From assembly GCA_946407015.1 (NCBI GenBank), contig CAMJML010000007.1, forward strand, positions 102,072-166,071: 64,000 nt of DNA. Direction: 5' to 3'. Both the position numbers and the translations under genes were made by a program. Below the pieces are notes generated by a model. The model was not told the origin of the DNA. It did not search any database and worked only from the letters and a program-made list of their open reading frames with translations. Source of the stretch: an uncultured Selenomonadales bacterium. GTDB lineage: Bacteria; Bacillota; Negativicutes; DSM-1736; Dendrosporobacteraceae. This document shows positions 35,942 through 44,454 of the stretch, in pieces (within the stretch, counting starts at the first letter, position 1; each line of letters begins with the position of its first letter).

Positions 35942-37951
35942 GTGACTAAGCAAAAGGTGAACATTTTAATGGTTGATGACCATCCCGAGAATATCTTGGC
36001 ATTAGAGGCTGTTCTAGCATCGGATGATTATCATTTGATCGGGGCCAATTCTGGGGAGCAGGCGTTAAAATATGTTTTGCAAGAAGATTTTGCTGTGATT
36101 TTACTGGATGTTCAAATGCCGGGGCTTAATGGGTTTGAGACGGCCAAGCTGATTAAATCACGGGAAAAATCCAGGCACATTCCCATTATTTTTATCACTG
36201 CGGTGAAGCAGCCACCGGATCATATCAATCAAGGCTATTCGGTTGGTGCTTTCGACTATATTGTCAAGCCTTTTCATCCTCATTCTTTACGGTCAAAAGT
36301 CGAGCAGTTTGTCAAAATGCATCGCAAATATAACGAAGCCAAAGCCAATAGCCAGCTGTTGGATACACGAACTATCGAATTGCAGCAAACCAGTGCCAGG
36401 CTTGACCGGGTAAAACTGGATTTGCGCAAGTCGCGGGCGCTGGCAAGGGTTCTGGCCGACAGTGCGCTAGATACCATTGTTACTTTTAATGCGGATGGAT
36501 ATATTTTGACCATTAATCCGGCTATTGAGCGGATGTTTGGTTATACGGTCAGTGATTTGGAAGGAGATCGTATTGAGAAACTTTTTTTGCCGATCGGCAA
36601 AAACTGTACAGAAATTAGAATTGCTGATATACCGATCAGTGAATTAGATGAAAAAATTACCGAAGTTACAGCTTTGCGAAAAAATGGCACTACTTTTCCG
36701 GCTGATATTCAAATCAGACAGGCCAGCTTTGAAAATGACTGTATATCGGTGTGTTCAATTCGTGATGTGAGTGAACGCAAGCAATTGGAATTTGAGCGCA
36801 GCCTCCATTATGAAAATCTGGAACGGCTGGTAGAGGCCAGAACATTAGAACTGCTTTCAGCAAATGAAAAATTGCAGCATGAAATTGAAGAACGCAAAAT
36901 TATTGCCGACAATTTACGGGTGTCTCAAGAGCGTTTCCGCAAAATCTTTGAATCCAGTCCCAGTATGATTGCCATTATGTCTTGTCAGGATGGCCGCTAT
37001 CTTGATGTTAATGAAAGCTGGGTGACCTATACGGGCTTCAATCGAGATGAAGTCATCAATCAGACAACCGACAAATTGAATATTGTTTTTGTTTCCGGGC
37101 AGACTGAGGAAACCGGCATGGATGCCAATCATTTGCTAAGAAATGCCCGAATCCGGTATTTTACTAAAACAGGTCAGGTGCGTGAAGCCCTGTTATCGAT
37201 TGAGAGTATTGAAGTGGGTGGCGAGCAATGTCAGTTGAAGGTTATTACCGATATTACCGAACGTGTATTTTTGGAAAATAAAATGGCGCGGTTTGACCGG
37301 ATGCACCTCATTGGTGAAATGGCGGCCGGAATTGCTCACGAGATTCGTAATCCGATGACAACGGTGCGCGGTTTTTTGCAAATGACCAAGCAGCGCGGCA
37401 ATTTGTCACCCATTCATATTGAATTGATGATTGAAGAGTTGGACCGCGCCAATGCCATCATTACTGAATATTTAAGCTTAGCAAAGGATAAGCCTACCGA
37501 CAGGCGCCTGCAATCCTTAAATCAGATTATTGAAAATTTGCTGCCCCTGGTTCAGGCTGAGGCTATTCGTTCGGATAAAACAATTGTTTTTGAAGCAACG
37601 CATTGTCCGCCGCTATATTTAGATGAAAAAGAAATCCGGCAGTTGGTCTTAAATTTGGCGTTAAATGGACTGGAAGCCATGACGACCAGCGGTGTTCTGA
37701 GAATTAAAACCTATCAGGAAGGAAACGCTGTCGTATTAGCGGTTTGTGACCAAGGAATCGGCATCAAACAAGAGGTTTTAGAGAAAATTGGTACACCCTT
37801 TTTTACAACAAAAGAGCAAGGAACCGGATTGGGCTTGGCTGTTTGCTTTAGTGTTGCTGCCCGTCATGATGCTGTGATTGAATTTGACTCTTCCGGACCA
37901 GGAACAACCGTCTTGGTTCGTTTTAGCCTTCCTAGCGAGGAACGGCCTTAG
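35942..37951 (+). CDS. REC-PAS-PAS histidine kinase (cytosolic)
   Basis: 669 aa without TM segments. N-terminal receiver (about 5-125: ILMVDDHPENILALEAVLAS, acceptor Asp in VILLDVQMPGLNG, Lys in YIVKPFHPHS), PAS1 (about 170-280), coiled coil, PAS2 (about 320-440), HisKA with His at about 465 (GIAHEIRNPMTTVRGFLQ) and HATPase (NLALNGLEAM, DQGIGI, GTGLGLAVCFS). GTG at 35942 follows AAAGGA by 9 nt. The receiver could take phosphate from the hybrid kinase two genes upstream. The H-box matches two other kinases in the window. Confidence 0.9.
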   Translation: MTKQKVNILMVDDHPENILALEAVLASDDYHLIGANSGEQALKYVLQEDFAVILLDVQMPGLNGFETAKLIKSREKSRHIPIIFITAVKQPPDHINQGYSVGAFDYIVKPFHPHSLRSKVEQFVKMHRKYNEAKANSQLLDTRTIELQQTSARLDRVKLDLRKSRALARVLADSALDTIVTFNADGYILTINPAIERMFGYTVSDLEGDRIEKLFLPIGKNCTEIRIADIPISELDEKITEVTALRKNGTTFPADIQIRQASFENDCISVCSIRDVSERKQLEFERSLHYENLERLVEARTLELLSANEKLQHEIEERKIIADNLRVSQERFRKIFESSPSMIAIMSCQDGRYLDVNESWVTYTGFNRDEVINQTTDKLNIVFVSGQTEETGMDANHLLRNARIRYFTKTGQVREALLSIESIEVGGEQCQLKVITDITERVFLENKMARFDRMHLIGEMAAGIAHEIRNPMTTVRGFLQMTKQRGNLSPIHIELMIEELDRANAIITEYLSLAKDKPTDRRLQSLNQIIENLLPLVQAEAIRSDKTIVFEATHCPPLYLDEKEIRQLVLNLALNGLEAMTTSGVLRIKTYQEGNAVVLAVCDQGIGIKQEVLEKIGTPFFTTKEQGTGLGLAVCFSVAARHDAVIEFDSSGPGTTVLVRFSLPSEERP

Positions 37952-38038
37952 CTATATCAAAACCAAAGGAGTTCACTCCTTTGGTTTTGATATGTTCTCA
38001 GCAAAAAGCTGTTTTAACGGGATAATGGGGTGAAAGAC

Positions 38039-38422
38039 ATGATTATTGGTTCCGGGATTGATATTATTGAAATCCATCGTATCGAAAAAGCAATCTGCAA
38101 AGAGAAATTTGTGAAGCGAGTATTTACTGCAGCCGAGCAGGCTTATTGTGATGCCAAAGGCAAGCAGCGTGCTGCTTCTTATGCTGCCCGCTTTGCAGGC
38201 AAAGAGGCATTGCTTAAAGCGCTGGGTACTGGACTTGTAGGGGGAGAACTATTAAATATAGAAATCATCCCAAATGAAAAAGGTGCACCGCAAGTCATAC
38301 TGACAGGCTATTTTGCAAGTTATGCTGCCGAACTGGGGGTTCGTCAGATCTATATTTCTTTAAGCCACGCGCAACAGTATGCAACGGCGCAAGTCATATT
38401 ATGGGGAGGAAATAATCAATGA
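38039..38422 (+). CDS. acpS: Holo-[acyl-carrier-protein] synthase
   Basis: Transfers 4'-phosphopantetheine from CoA to acyl carrier protein; 127 aa. Family motifs: GSGIDIIEIHRIEKAI at the N-terminus (Mg-binding Asp in GIDI), FTAAEQAYC, AARFAGKEALLKALGTG (second metal Glu) and ISLSHAQQYATAQVI. ATG at 38039 follows GGGGTGA; a GTG nine bases earlier is less likely. Overlaps the next gene by 4 nt, as in an operon. Confidence 0.95.
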   Translation: MIIGSGIDIIEIHRIEKAICKEKFVKRVFTAAEQAYCDAKGKQRAASYAARFAGKEALLKALGTGLVGGELLNIEIIPNEKGAPQVILTGYFASYAAELGVRQIYISLSHAQQYATAQVILWGGNNQ

Positions 38423-39969
38423 AGGTAGCAACAGCAGCTGAAATGCGTGCGATTGATAAACAGGCAATTGAAGTTTATGGGATTCCAGGAATCGTTTTGA
38501 TGGAAAATGCCGGAGTAGAGGCCTTAAAAGTCGTTGAAACTATGTTAGGACAATTTACAAATAAAAAGATTTGCATTTTAGCTGGCAAAGGCAATAATGG
38601 CGGTGACGGTTTTGTCGTGGCTCGGCATCTTAGCAATCAAGGTGCAAAAGTAAAAGTCTTTCTGATTGGTGCCAAAGCTGCTATGAGCAGTGATGCGTCT
38701 ATAAATTTTAATATCCTGGAAAAGATGGGCATTGATATGGTGGAGGTGTCCGGCGACAGGGATTGGGATAAGGTCAAGCTAGCGATTACGTTTGCAGACT
38801 GTTTGATTGATGCGCTGCTTGGTACTGGCTTTAAAGGAGAATTAAGTGAAGAAATTGCAAGGGCGGTTACTGCCATCAATGAAGCCGGCAAACCTGTCTT
38901 GGCCATTGATATACCGTCCGGAATTGATGCTGATACGGGTCAGGTCCTTACAATCGCCGTTAAAGCCACCCATACCGTTACGTTCGGGCTGCCTAAGCCC
39001 GGGTTGCTGATGTATCCTGGTGCCTCTTATGTGGGGGAATTACTGGTTGGCGATATTGGTCTGCCGGCTTGTTTACTGACTGATGCCGAGATTAAGCAGA
39101 ATTTAATCACTGCCGGCGATATGGGAAGACTGTTGATAAAAAGACCGCCCGATGCTCATAAGGGAACGTGCGGCAAAGTACTGGTGATCGCTGGTTCGCG
39201 TGGGCTTACCGGGGCCGCAGCGCTGGCTTCTTCTGCTGCACTTAAATCAGGAGCAGGGCTGGTTACTTTAGCTATTGCCGACAGTCTTAACGATATTATG
39301 GAAGTAAAACTGACTGAGGTGATGACCAGGCCATTGCCGGAATTTGCTCCCGGCATCATTGGGACTAGTGCTTTGGCGCCAATTCTTGAGTTGGCCGAAA
39401 AATGTGATGTGGTTGCTATTGGTCCCGGCTTAGGCACCCATCCGGAAACCAGGCTGCTGGTGCAAGAATTGATAAAGGTCTTGGAGCAGCCGCTGGTTAT
39501 TGACGCAGATGCAATTCAGGCGCTTGCAGAATGTGGTGAGCAATTATTAAGTGCCAAAGCTTTGCCTATTCTAACACCGCATCCCGGAGAAATGGCCAGA
39601 CTGATTGGCTTATCGGCAGAGGAAGTCAATCAAGACCGCATCTACGTGGCCAGGCAGGCTGCCGAACAGTTTGGTAGTATCGTTATTCTAAAAGGCGCCC
39701 GTACAATAGTGGCATATCCGGATGGTGAAGTATATATTAATATTAGCGGCAATGCAGGCATGGCGACGGGGGGCACTGGTGATGTCCTGACCGGATTGAT
39801 CAGCAGTATGATTGCACAGGGATTATCCAGTCATACTGCAGCTCTAGCGAGTGTATACATCCACGGATTAGCGGGAGATATTGCTGCGCAGAGCGGGATG
39901 GTCGGATTAACAGCCGGCGATGTGCTGAATTCTTTACCGGCAGCTATTATGGGAGTACAAGAAAAATAG
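38419..39969 (+). CDS. nnr: Bifunctional NAD(P)H-hydrate epimerase / ADP-dependent dehydratase
   Basis: Repairs hydrated NADH and NADPH. 516 aa. The N-terminal YjeF epimerase domain (about 1-215) has GIPGIVLMENAG, ILAGKGNNGGDGFVVARHL, DALLGTGFKG and AIDIPSGIDADTG. The C-terminal dehydratase (about 225-510) has AHKGTCGKVLVIAGS, VVAIGPGLGTHPETR, LTPHPGEMARL and the ATP/ADP-site GNAGMATGGTGDVLTGLI. acpS and nnr overlap by 4 nt; the ndoAI-ndoA pair follows with its own promoter, as in other Firmicutes. Confidence 0.95.
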   Translation: MKVATAAEMRAIDKQAIEVYGIPGIVLMENAGVEALKVVETMLGQFTNKKICILAGKGNNGGDGFVVARHLSNQGAKVKVFLIGAKAAMSSDASINFNILEKMGIDMVEVSGDRDWDKVKLAITFADCLIDALLGTGFKGELSEEIARAVTAINEAGKPVLAIDIPSGIDADTGQVLTIAVKATHTVTFGLPKPGLLMYPGASYVGELLVGDIGLPACLLTDAEIKQNLITAGDMGRLLIKRPPDAHKGTCGKVLVIAGSRGLTGAAALASSAALKSGAGLVTLAIADSLNDIMEVKLTEVMTRPLPEFAPGIIGTSALAPILELAEKCDVVAIGPGLGTHPETRLLVQELIKVLEQPLVIDADAIQALAECGEQLLSAKALPILTPHPGEMARLIGLSAEEVNQDRIYVARQAAEQFGSIVILKGARTIVAYPDGEVYINISGNAGMATGGTGDVLTGLISSMIAQGLSSHTAALASVYIHGLAGDIAAQSGMVGLTAGDVLNSLPAAIMGVQEK

Positions 39970-39995
39970 TGATATACGAATATATATAAAAAAGT

Positions 39996-40024
39996 TTGAC
40001 ATTAATATATAAAAACCATATAAT
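39996..40024 (+). promoter_or_regulatory. Consensus sigma-A promoter of ndoAI-ndoA
   Basis: -35 TTGACA (39996-40001), exact 17-bp spacer, -10 TATAAT (40019-40024): a perfect match to the vegetative consensus, 45 bp before the antitoxin start. Confidence 0.85.
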
Positions 40025-40068
40025 TTGAATAGAGAGAGTGTGTGTGTGCAAACTGCGGGGGTGTAGGC

Positions 40069-40341
40069 GTGGCAGAGTTAAAAAGGATCATGATCAGTAT
40101 CCCAAATAGCTTGTTGCAAGAAGTTGATGGTATTATTGCCATGGAAAAACTTAGCCGCAGCCAATTTGTGCGCGATGCGATGCGCTTGTATATTGAAGAT
40201 CGCAGACGTAAAGCAATACGGGATAACATGAGAAAAGGATATCAAGAGATGGCCATTATCAATCTGGCATTAGCAGAAGAAGGATTACATGCTGATGCAG
40301 ACTTTATTGAAATGCCCAGCTTGCTGGCGGAGCGTGAATAG
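40069..40341 (+). CDS. ndoAI: Antitoxin EndoAI (ribbon-helix-helix, MazE-like)
   Basis: 90 aa. RHH DNA-binding half at the N-terminus: ELKRIMISIPNSLLQEVDGI and LSRSQFVRDAMRLYIEDR (about 3-45). The C-terminal acidic part (EEGLHADADFIEMPSLLAE) matches the toxin-binding tail of B. subtilis EndoAI. The GTG at 40069 follows GGGGGTG. It neutralises the EndoA RNase encoded 3 nt downstream and probably autoregulates the strong promoter. Confidence 0.92.
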   Translation: MAELKRIMISIPNSLLQEVDGIIAMEKLSRSQFVRDAMRLYIEDRRRKAIRDNMRKGYQEMAIINLALAEEGLHADADFIEMPSLLAERE

Positions 40342-40344
40342 CAT

Positions 40345-40695
40345 ATGGTGGTTAAACGTGGGGACATTTACTATGCCAACTTGAGTCCGGTGGTAGGTTC
40401 CGAACAGGGAGGCCTTCGGCCTGTTCTGGTTGTTCAGAATGATGTAGGCAATAAATATAGTCCTACTGTCATTGTGGCAGCTATAACATCGCAAATTTCT
40501 AAGGCGAAATTACCAACTCATGTTGAGATCAATGCCAAGGAATGTAATTTGGAAAAGGATTCAGTCATCCTTTTAGAACAAATGCGAACCATTGATAAAC
40601 GTCGGCTTAAGGAAAAAGTTACCCATTTAACAGATGAGGTTATGAATAAGGTCGATGATGCAATGAAAATTAGTTTAGGCCTGATTCAAATTTAA
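40345..40695 (+). CDS. ndoA: mRNA interferase EndoA (MazF/PemK family toxin)
   Basis: Sequence-specific endoribonuclease, 116 aa. N-terminal [20 protein letters not shown], then [20 protein letters not shown] (catalytic Arg region), VIVAAITSQ and the second conserved patch [17 protein letters not shown]. In B. subtilis the homologue cuts at UACAU. Toxin and antitoxin genes are separated by 3 nt, and both appear intact. Confidence 0.95.
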   Translation: MVVKRGDIYYANLSPVVGSEQGGLRPVLVVQNDVGNKYSPTVIVAAITSQISKAKLPTHVEINAKECNLEKDSVILLEQMRTIDKRRLKEKVTHLTDEVMNKVDDAMKISLGLIQI

Positions 40696-40709
40696 TTGTT
40701 TCCTATTGG

Positions 40710-40740
40710 GTAGGCAGTTTGATCTGCCTGCCTTTTTATT
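40710..40740 (+). terminator. Terminator after ndoA
   Basis: AGGCAG / CTGCCT stem (40712-40717 with 40724-40729), then GCCTTTTTATTT. Confidence 0.7.
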
Positions 40741-40779
40741 TGTTCTGTATTGCCTATATATACCGATCCAGGAGGAATC

Positions 40780-41652
40780 ATGAAGCGGTTAACACATGGA
40801 ATATTATTCGCAGTTTTTATTATTCTAGGAACATTGCTTGCCGCCTGTTCCGCTATACCGGCCCATCTTTCAGCACCCAAAGCCCCGCTAATTATTGATG
40901 TCATTGATATCGGCCAAGGGGATGCCAGTTTAATCAGAACAGCCAAAGAAGTTATCCTGATTGATACCGGCGATGTACCTGCAAGAGGAAAGCTTGTAGA
41001 TTATTTGAAAAAGCAAGGGATTACAACAATTGACAAGGTCATCATTACCCATCCGCACGCCGATCATCTCGGTGGTATGGCAAGTGTGCTGGAGAATTTT
41101 ACCGTAAAACAGATTTATGATAGCGGACAAACGACAACGACAGCACTGTACCGACAGTATTTAAGCACGGTGAAAAAGCGAAAAATACCCTTTGCCGTAC
41201 TGGCTGCAGGTGATCAGCTTGATTTTGGCGGCGGAGTGACTTTTAAAGTGTTTGGGCCGCAGAAGCCTTACATAAGCGATTCTGAACTGAATAATAATAG
41301 TATTGTCGGAAAACTAATCTACGGTCAGTTTTCGATGCTCTTTACCGGCGATGCCGAGAAAGAAGCCGAAGAGCGCTTACAAAAAAACTATGCCAGTGAG
41401 CTTCGGACCAATGTGTTGAAAAGCCCACACCATGGCAGCCGGACCTCTTCATCCTGGCCATTTCTGAAAGAGGTCTCGCCGGATGCCATTACGATATCTG
41501 CAGGGGCAGACAATGAATATCAGCATCCCCATACGGTCACCCTTAAAAAGTACACCGAGTTGAAAGCTCAGATATACCGGACTGATTTGAATGGATCGAT
41601 CAGGATTACTTCAGATGGGAAAACTTATCAGATGATAAAGGAGAAACCATAA
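40780..41652 (+). CDS. Lipoprotein metallo-beta-lactamase-fold hydrolase (ComEC C-terminal-like)
   Basis: 290 aa, membrane-anchored outside the cytoplasm. Lipobox LLAAC after a hydrophobic signal (Cys about 23). The MBL domain has VIDIGQGDASLI, ILIDTGD, the HxHxDH metal motif THPHADHLGGM, LFTGDAEKEAE and LKSPHHGSRTSSS, as in the C-terminal nuclease-like domain of ComEC. AGGAGG precedes the ATG at 40780. The DUF3006 gene starts 1 nt after the stop, a common pairing. A role in extracellular DNA or nucleotide breakdown is inferred. Confidence 0.88.
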   Translation: MKRLTHGILFAVFIILGTLLAACSAIPAHLSAPKAPLIIDVIDIGQGDASLIRTAKEVILIDTGDVPARGKLVDYLKKQGITTIDKVIITHPHADHLGGMASVLENFTVKQIYDSGQTTTTALYRQYLSTVKKRKIPFAVLAAGDQLDFGGGVTFKVFGPQKPYISDSELNNNSIVGKLIYGQFSMLFTGDAEKEAEERLQKNYASELRTNVLKSPHHGSRTSSSWPFLKEVSPDAITISAGADNEYQHPHTVTLKKYTELKAQIYRTDLNGSIRITSDGKTYQMIKEKP

Positions 41653-41653
41653 G

Positions 41654-41875
41654 ATGGAAATTAAGGCAGTTATTGACCGGTTTGAAAGCGATAAAGCCGT
41701 GTTGTTAATCGGCGAATTTGAAACGGCTGTGATTTGGCCCAAGAATAGTCTGCCTACGACCGCTAAAGAGGGGGATTATCTTATCATTCAGCTCAGTATT
41801 GATGAGAAAGCTACTGGCGAAGCTAAGAACGAAGCCGATCAACTGCTTAAAGAATTGTTAGCGGATAATAAATAA
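41654..41875 (+). CDS. DUF3006 domain protein
   Basis: 73 aa, small cytosolic protein. It matches the DUF3006 pattern: IKAVIDRFESDKAVLLIGE, then IIWP-like TAVIWPKNSLP and a hydrophilic helix to the end. Such proteins usually sit next to ComEC-like MBL lipoproteins, as here (same operon). The function is unknown. Confidence 0.85.
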   Translation: MEIKAVIDRFESDKAVLLIGEFETAVIWPKNSLPTTAKEGDYLIIQLSIDEKATGEAKNEADQLLKELLADNK

Positions 41876-41885
41876 ATGAGCGGTC

Positions 41886-41926
41886 AAATCCATCAGTTTG
41901 CTAAACTGATGGATTTTATCTTTTCA
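41886..41926 (+). terminator. Terminator after the MBL-DUF3006 operon
   Basis: Perfect 14-bp stem AAATCCATCAGTTT / AAACTGATGGATTT with a 3-nt loop, then TATCTTTT. Confidence 0.85.
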
Positions 41927-42032
41927 GGAGTATTGTGGAATAATTTTCTAGAGATGTTCAATTGATTTCTGCAGGAATTTTTTAGATAAACACGAAAAAT
42001 ATAGAATTAAGTCATATCATCGTTATTGGTGA

Positions 42033-42094
42033 CAGGAGGTGTTAGCTTGCTAAGAAAGAAGTCGATCATTCTATTCTACTACTTGTTTTCATGA
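42033..42094 (+). other. Split signal-peptide start of the amidase gene (apparent -1 frameshift)
   Basis: CAGGAGG (42033-42039) is followed 7 nt later by TTG at 42047, which reads MLRKKSIILFYYLFS and then stops at TGA 42092-42094. The amidase frame is shifted by -1 and reads SILLLVFMIPQIVWAG across the same bases, an ideal hydrophobic core and cleavage site but without a start or basic N-region. Joined, MLRKKSI plus ILLLVFMIPQIVWA would make a normal signal peptide. The stop overlaps the ATG at 42091. Confidence 0.7.
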
Positions 42095-43617
42095 TTCCGC
42101 AAATCGTCTGGGCTGGATTACCCACCCCATTACCGGATGAACAAGCCGCTGTTCAACTGTCCGGGCAGGACAATCGATCGCTTCAATCGGCCTCCGCGCT
42201 TGAAGTTGAAATGACACAAGCTAATTTTGCCATCCATAAGGATGCCGCAACCGGCAATCAGAAACTGCGTCTTGTTGTCGATGTGACGGGGCCGGTACAG
42301 GCTTCAGCCGTTATGAACAATGCTTTGGACCAGCAGCTCGTTGTTCAGGTAAAGGGAGCCTCCTTAGGAAAAGTGGAAAGAACACTGGATTTGGACGGAC
42401 GGATTGCCAAAGAGGTCAACTTTGATCGGATTGATGACTCAAATAGTCAACTGGTGATTCTTTTGGCGGACAAGCTGGCCAATCTTGACTATCGTGTGTT
42501 CACGTTGCCAAGTGATGCAGATGCCAAGCGTCCCTACCGGGTTGTGGTGGATATCAATAAGCCGTTAGTTGCTGAAAGTACAGCAGCCAAGGGGATTGCC
42601 CGGCCGGCTCAGCCTGTAGCAAGCAGCAAGGCGGAAATGACCAAAGCCAGCTTTGCGATTCATACTGATGCCGTAACGGGGGAACAAAAGTTACGGCTGG
42701 TTGTGGATGTAACCGGACAAGTCCAAACTTCCGCCAATGTCGTTTCATCTCCTGATCCGCAGCTTTTAGTGAATGTAAAGGGCGCTTCGGTGGGAAGGCT
42801 AAAGCAATCGTTGGCCCTTGACGGCAATATTGCCGATACGGTTAAATTTTTACGAATTGATGATACTAATAGTCAATTGGTCATTAATTTGCCAGGAATG
42901 CTCGAAGATGGTGATTACCGTGTATTTACTTTACCGAATGATAGCAAAGCCAATCGTCCCAATCGTGTTGTAGTGGATATTAATAAACCATTGGCACCGG
43001 TAGAATTTAATTATAAGCCGGGCCTAAAGGGCAAAGTCATTGTGCTGGACCCAGGTCATGGCGGCAGCGATCCTGGCGCTATTGGTTTGAATAATACACC
43101 TGAGAAGGCTGTTACCCTTCCGGTCGCGCTAAAAGTAAAGGCGTTGCTGGAAAAAGCCGGTGCAAAAGTGCTTATGACCAGACAGGACGACCGTGATGTC
43201 TTTGGTGCGGGTGCCTCCGCGGTTGAGGAATTAAGTGCAAGAACCAAAGTGGCCAACAGCGTTAAGGCTGATCTTTTCGTTAGTATTCATGCAAATGCAT
43301 TTGCCAATCGGACTGTTGGTGGAACTTCCACTCACTATTATTTAAAATCCCGTTATGACCGTATGTTGGCTGAATGTCTGCAAAGTAGTGTGGTTGCTGC
43401 CGGCGGTCTGACAGACCGTGGTGCGCAGGCGGCGAATTTCTATGTTGTAAAACGCACCTTAATGCCTGCAGCTTTAATTGAAATGGCCTTTATTTCGAAT
43501 CCGGATGAGGAAAAGTTATTAAATTCACCACAGTTCCAGCAGCAATTTGCCCAAGGAATTGTCAGCGGGATGGATAATTTCTTTCTTCAGGCTGCCCAAA
43601 AAGGAGGCGGGAAGTGA
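42091..43617 (+). CDS. N-acetylmuramoyl-L-alanine amidase with two AMIN domains (start disrupted)
   Basis: Peptidoglycan hydrolase that removes stem peptides, at least 508 aa. Two AMIN wall-targeting domains form a tandem duplication (about 33-155 and 180-300; each has NFAIHKDA/SFAIHTDA, KLRLVVDVTG and RVVVDINKPL). The amidase_3 domain (about 313-500) has zinc ligands in VIVLDPGHGGSDPG, Glu of NTPEKAVTLPVA, LFVSIHANAF, and the catalytic Glu in ALIEMAFISNP. The first ATG in frame (42091) lacks a ribosome-binding site and would cut the signal peptide in half; the proper start appears to be TTG 42047 in another frame. It overlaps the GerMN lipoprotein gene. Confidence 0.85.
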   Translation: MIPQIVWAGLPTPLPDEQAAVQLSGQDNRSLQSASALEVEMTQANFAIHKDAATGNQKLRLVVDVTGPVQASAVMNNALDQQLVVQVKGASLGKVERTLDLDGRIAKEVNFDRIDDSNSQLVILLADKLANLDYRVFTLPSDADAKRPYRVVVDINKPLVAESTAAKGIARPAQPVASSKAEMTKASFAIHTDAVTGEQKLRLVVDVTGQVQTSANVVSSPDPQLLVNVKGASVGRLKQSLALDGNIADTVKFLRIDDTNSQLVINLPGMLEDGDYRVFTLPNDSKANRPNRVVVDINKPLAPVEFNYKPGLKGKVIVLDPGHGGSDPGAIGLNNTPEKAVTLPVALKVKALLEKAGAKVLMTRQDDRDVFGAGASAVEELSARTKVANSVKADLFVSIHANAFANRTVGGTSTHYYLKSRYDRMLAECLQSSVVAAGGLTDRGAQAANFYVVKRTLMPAALIEMAFISNPDEEKLLNSPQFQQQFAQGIVSGMDNFFLQAAQKGGGK

Positions 43618-44195
43618 TGCTGAAACAGACTAAGACTTTTTTACTAGTGGTATTGCTGCTATTCCCTCTGCTTGTTGCAGGCTGTGCCGATAATGCGCAA
43701 AATCCTCAGGGTTCTTCGTCCACGCAAGGAATGGAACAGCCGAATTCTTTGCAGCAATCCAACAATCTGGCAAATTCGCCGGGAACAATGAAAATTACCA
43801 TTTATCATGCGACCAAAGATGCGCAATACCTGGTTCCTGAAACTCAAGTAATTTCCGTGAATGATCATCCTGCCAAAGAGGCTATCGAGCGTTTGATTGC
43901 AGGTACTAAGCAGCCTGATTTGGTTTCTGTAATTCCAAATGGAACAAAATTGCGGAGTATTTCAATCAAAAATCATATTGCATATGTTGATTTTAATGAT
44001 AAGCTTGTTAAAAACAACAGCGGTGGATCTGCAGGAGAAATTTTATTGGTAGGGGCCATTGTCAATACACTGACCGAGTTTCCTGAAATCCAAAAAGTAC
44101 AGTTGCTGGTTGAAGGCAAAAAAATTGATACGATTACGGGACACTTGGATACCAGTGAACCGCTCAGCCGATCAGAAAAAATTATCAAAAAGTAA
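43617..44195 (+). CDS. GerMN-domain lipoprotein (sporulation/germination type)
   Basis: 192 aa lipoprotein: hydrophobic signal with lipobox LLVAGC (Cys about residue 23), a low-complexity Ser/Gln/Asn linker, then a GerMN domain (about 60-170: MKITIYHATKDAQYLVPE, PAKEAIERLIAGTKQ, YVDFNDKLVKNNSGG, AIVNTLTEFPEIQKVQLLV). GerM works in spore cortex formation and germination in Bacillus. Start ATG 43617 (or GTG 43614) follows AAGGAGG. It overlaps the amidase gene by its first base(s), so both are co-expressed, pointing to a shared wall-remodelling job. Confidence 0.88.
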   Translation: MLKQTKTFLLVVLLLFPLLVAGCADNAQNPQGSSSTQGMEQPNSLQQSNNLANSPGTMKITIYHATKDAQYLVPETQVISVNDHPAKEAIERLIAGTKQPDLVSVIPNGTKLRSISIKNHIAYVDFNDKLVKNNSGGSAGEILLVGAIVNTLTEFPEIQKVQLLVEGKKIDTITGHLDTSEPLSRSEKIIKK

Positions 44196-44250
44196 TTGAA
44201 TTACCAAATTTTATTTGCTAAAATAGCAATGTTAATAAAATAAAAATAGC

Positions 44251-44338
44251 TATCCACTAGGGGAGCATTGTGCTGAGAGGCGGTAGCCGACCCTTAGAAC
44301 CTGATTACTGGATAATACCAGCGTAGGGAAGTGGCCAT
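44251..44338 (+). promoter_or_regulatory. TPP riboswitch (THI element)
   Basis: All conserved blocks appear in order: CTAGGGGAGC, GCTGAGAGG, CCGACCCTTAGAACCTGAT, GGATAATACCAGCGTAGGGA and the closing P1 strand CCAC/GTGG. It lies before thiC and is followed by a terminator, so thiamine pyrophosphate should stop transcription. Confidence 0.95.
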
Positions 44339-44356
44339 AAAGACTGTATATTTTCG

Positions 44357-44393
44357 CAGCCATTTAGCCATTTTGGTTAAATGGCTGTTTTTT
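44357..44393 (+). terminator. Terminator of the thiC leader (riboswitch expression platform)
   Basis: CAGCCATTTA-GCC / GGT-TAAATGGCTG stem with an ATTTT loop and a run of six T, about 20 nt past the aptamer and 60 nt before thiC. Confidence 0.88.
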
Positions 44394-44454
44394 CAACAGT
44401 TTCTGAATTCGATCAACTTGATTATTACTATATTATCAACAGGGGGAATATATT

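Noticed and set aside
42047..42094. Programmed -1 frameshift in the amidase leader (slip at AGA-AAG-AAG)
   Set aside because: There is an A-AAG that could slip, but slipping there gives a poor signal peptide (acidic residues after the start) and no downstream stimulator is visible. A simple indel explains the data better.
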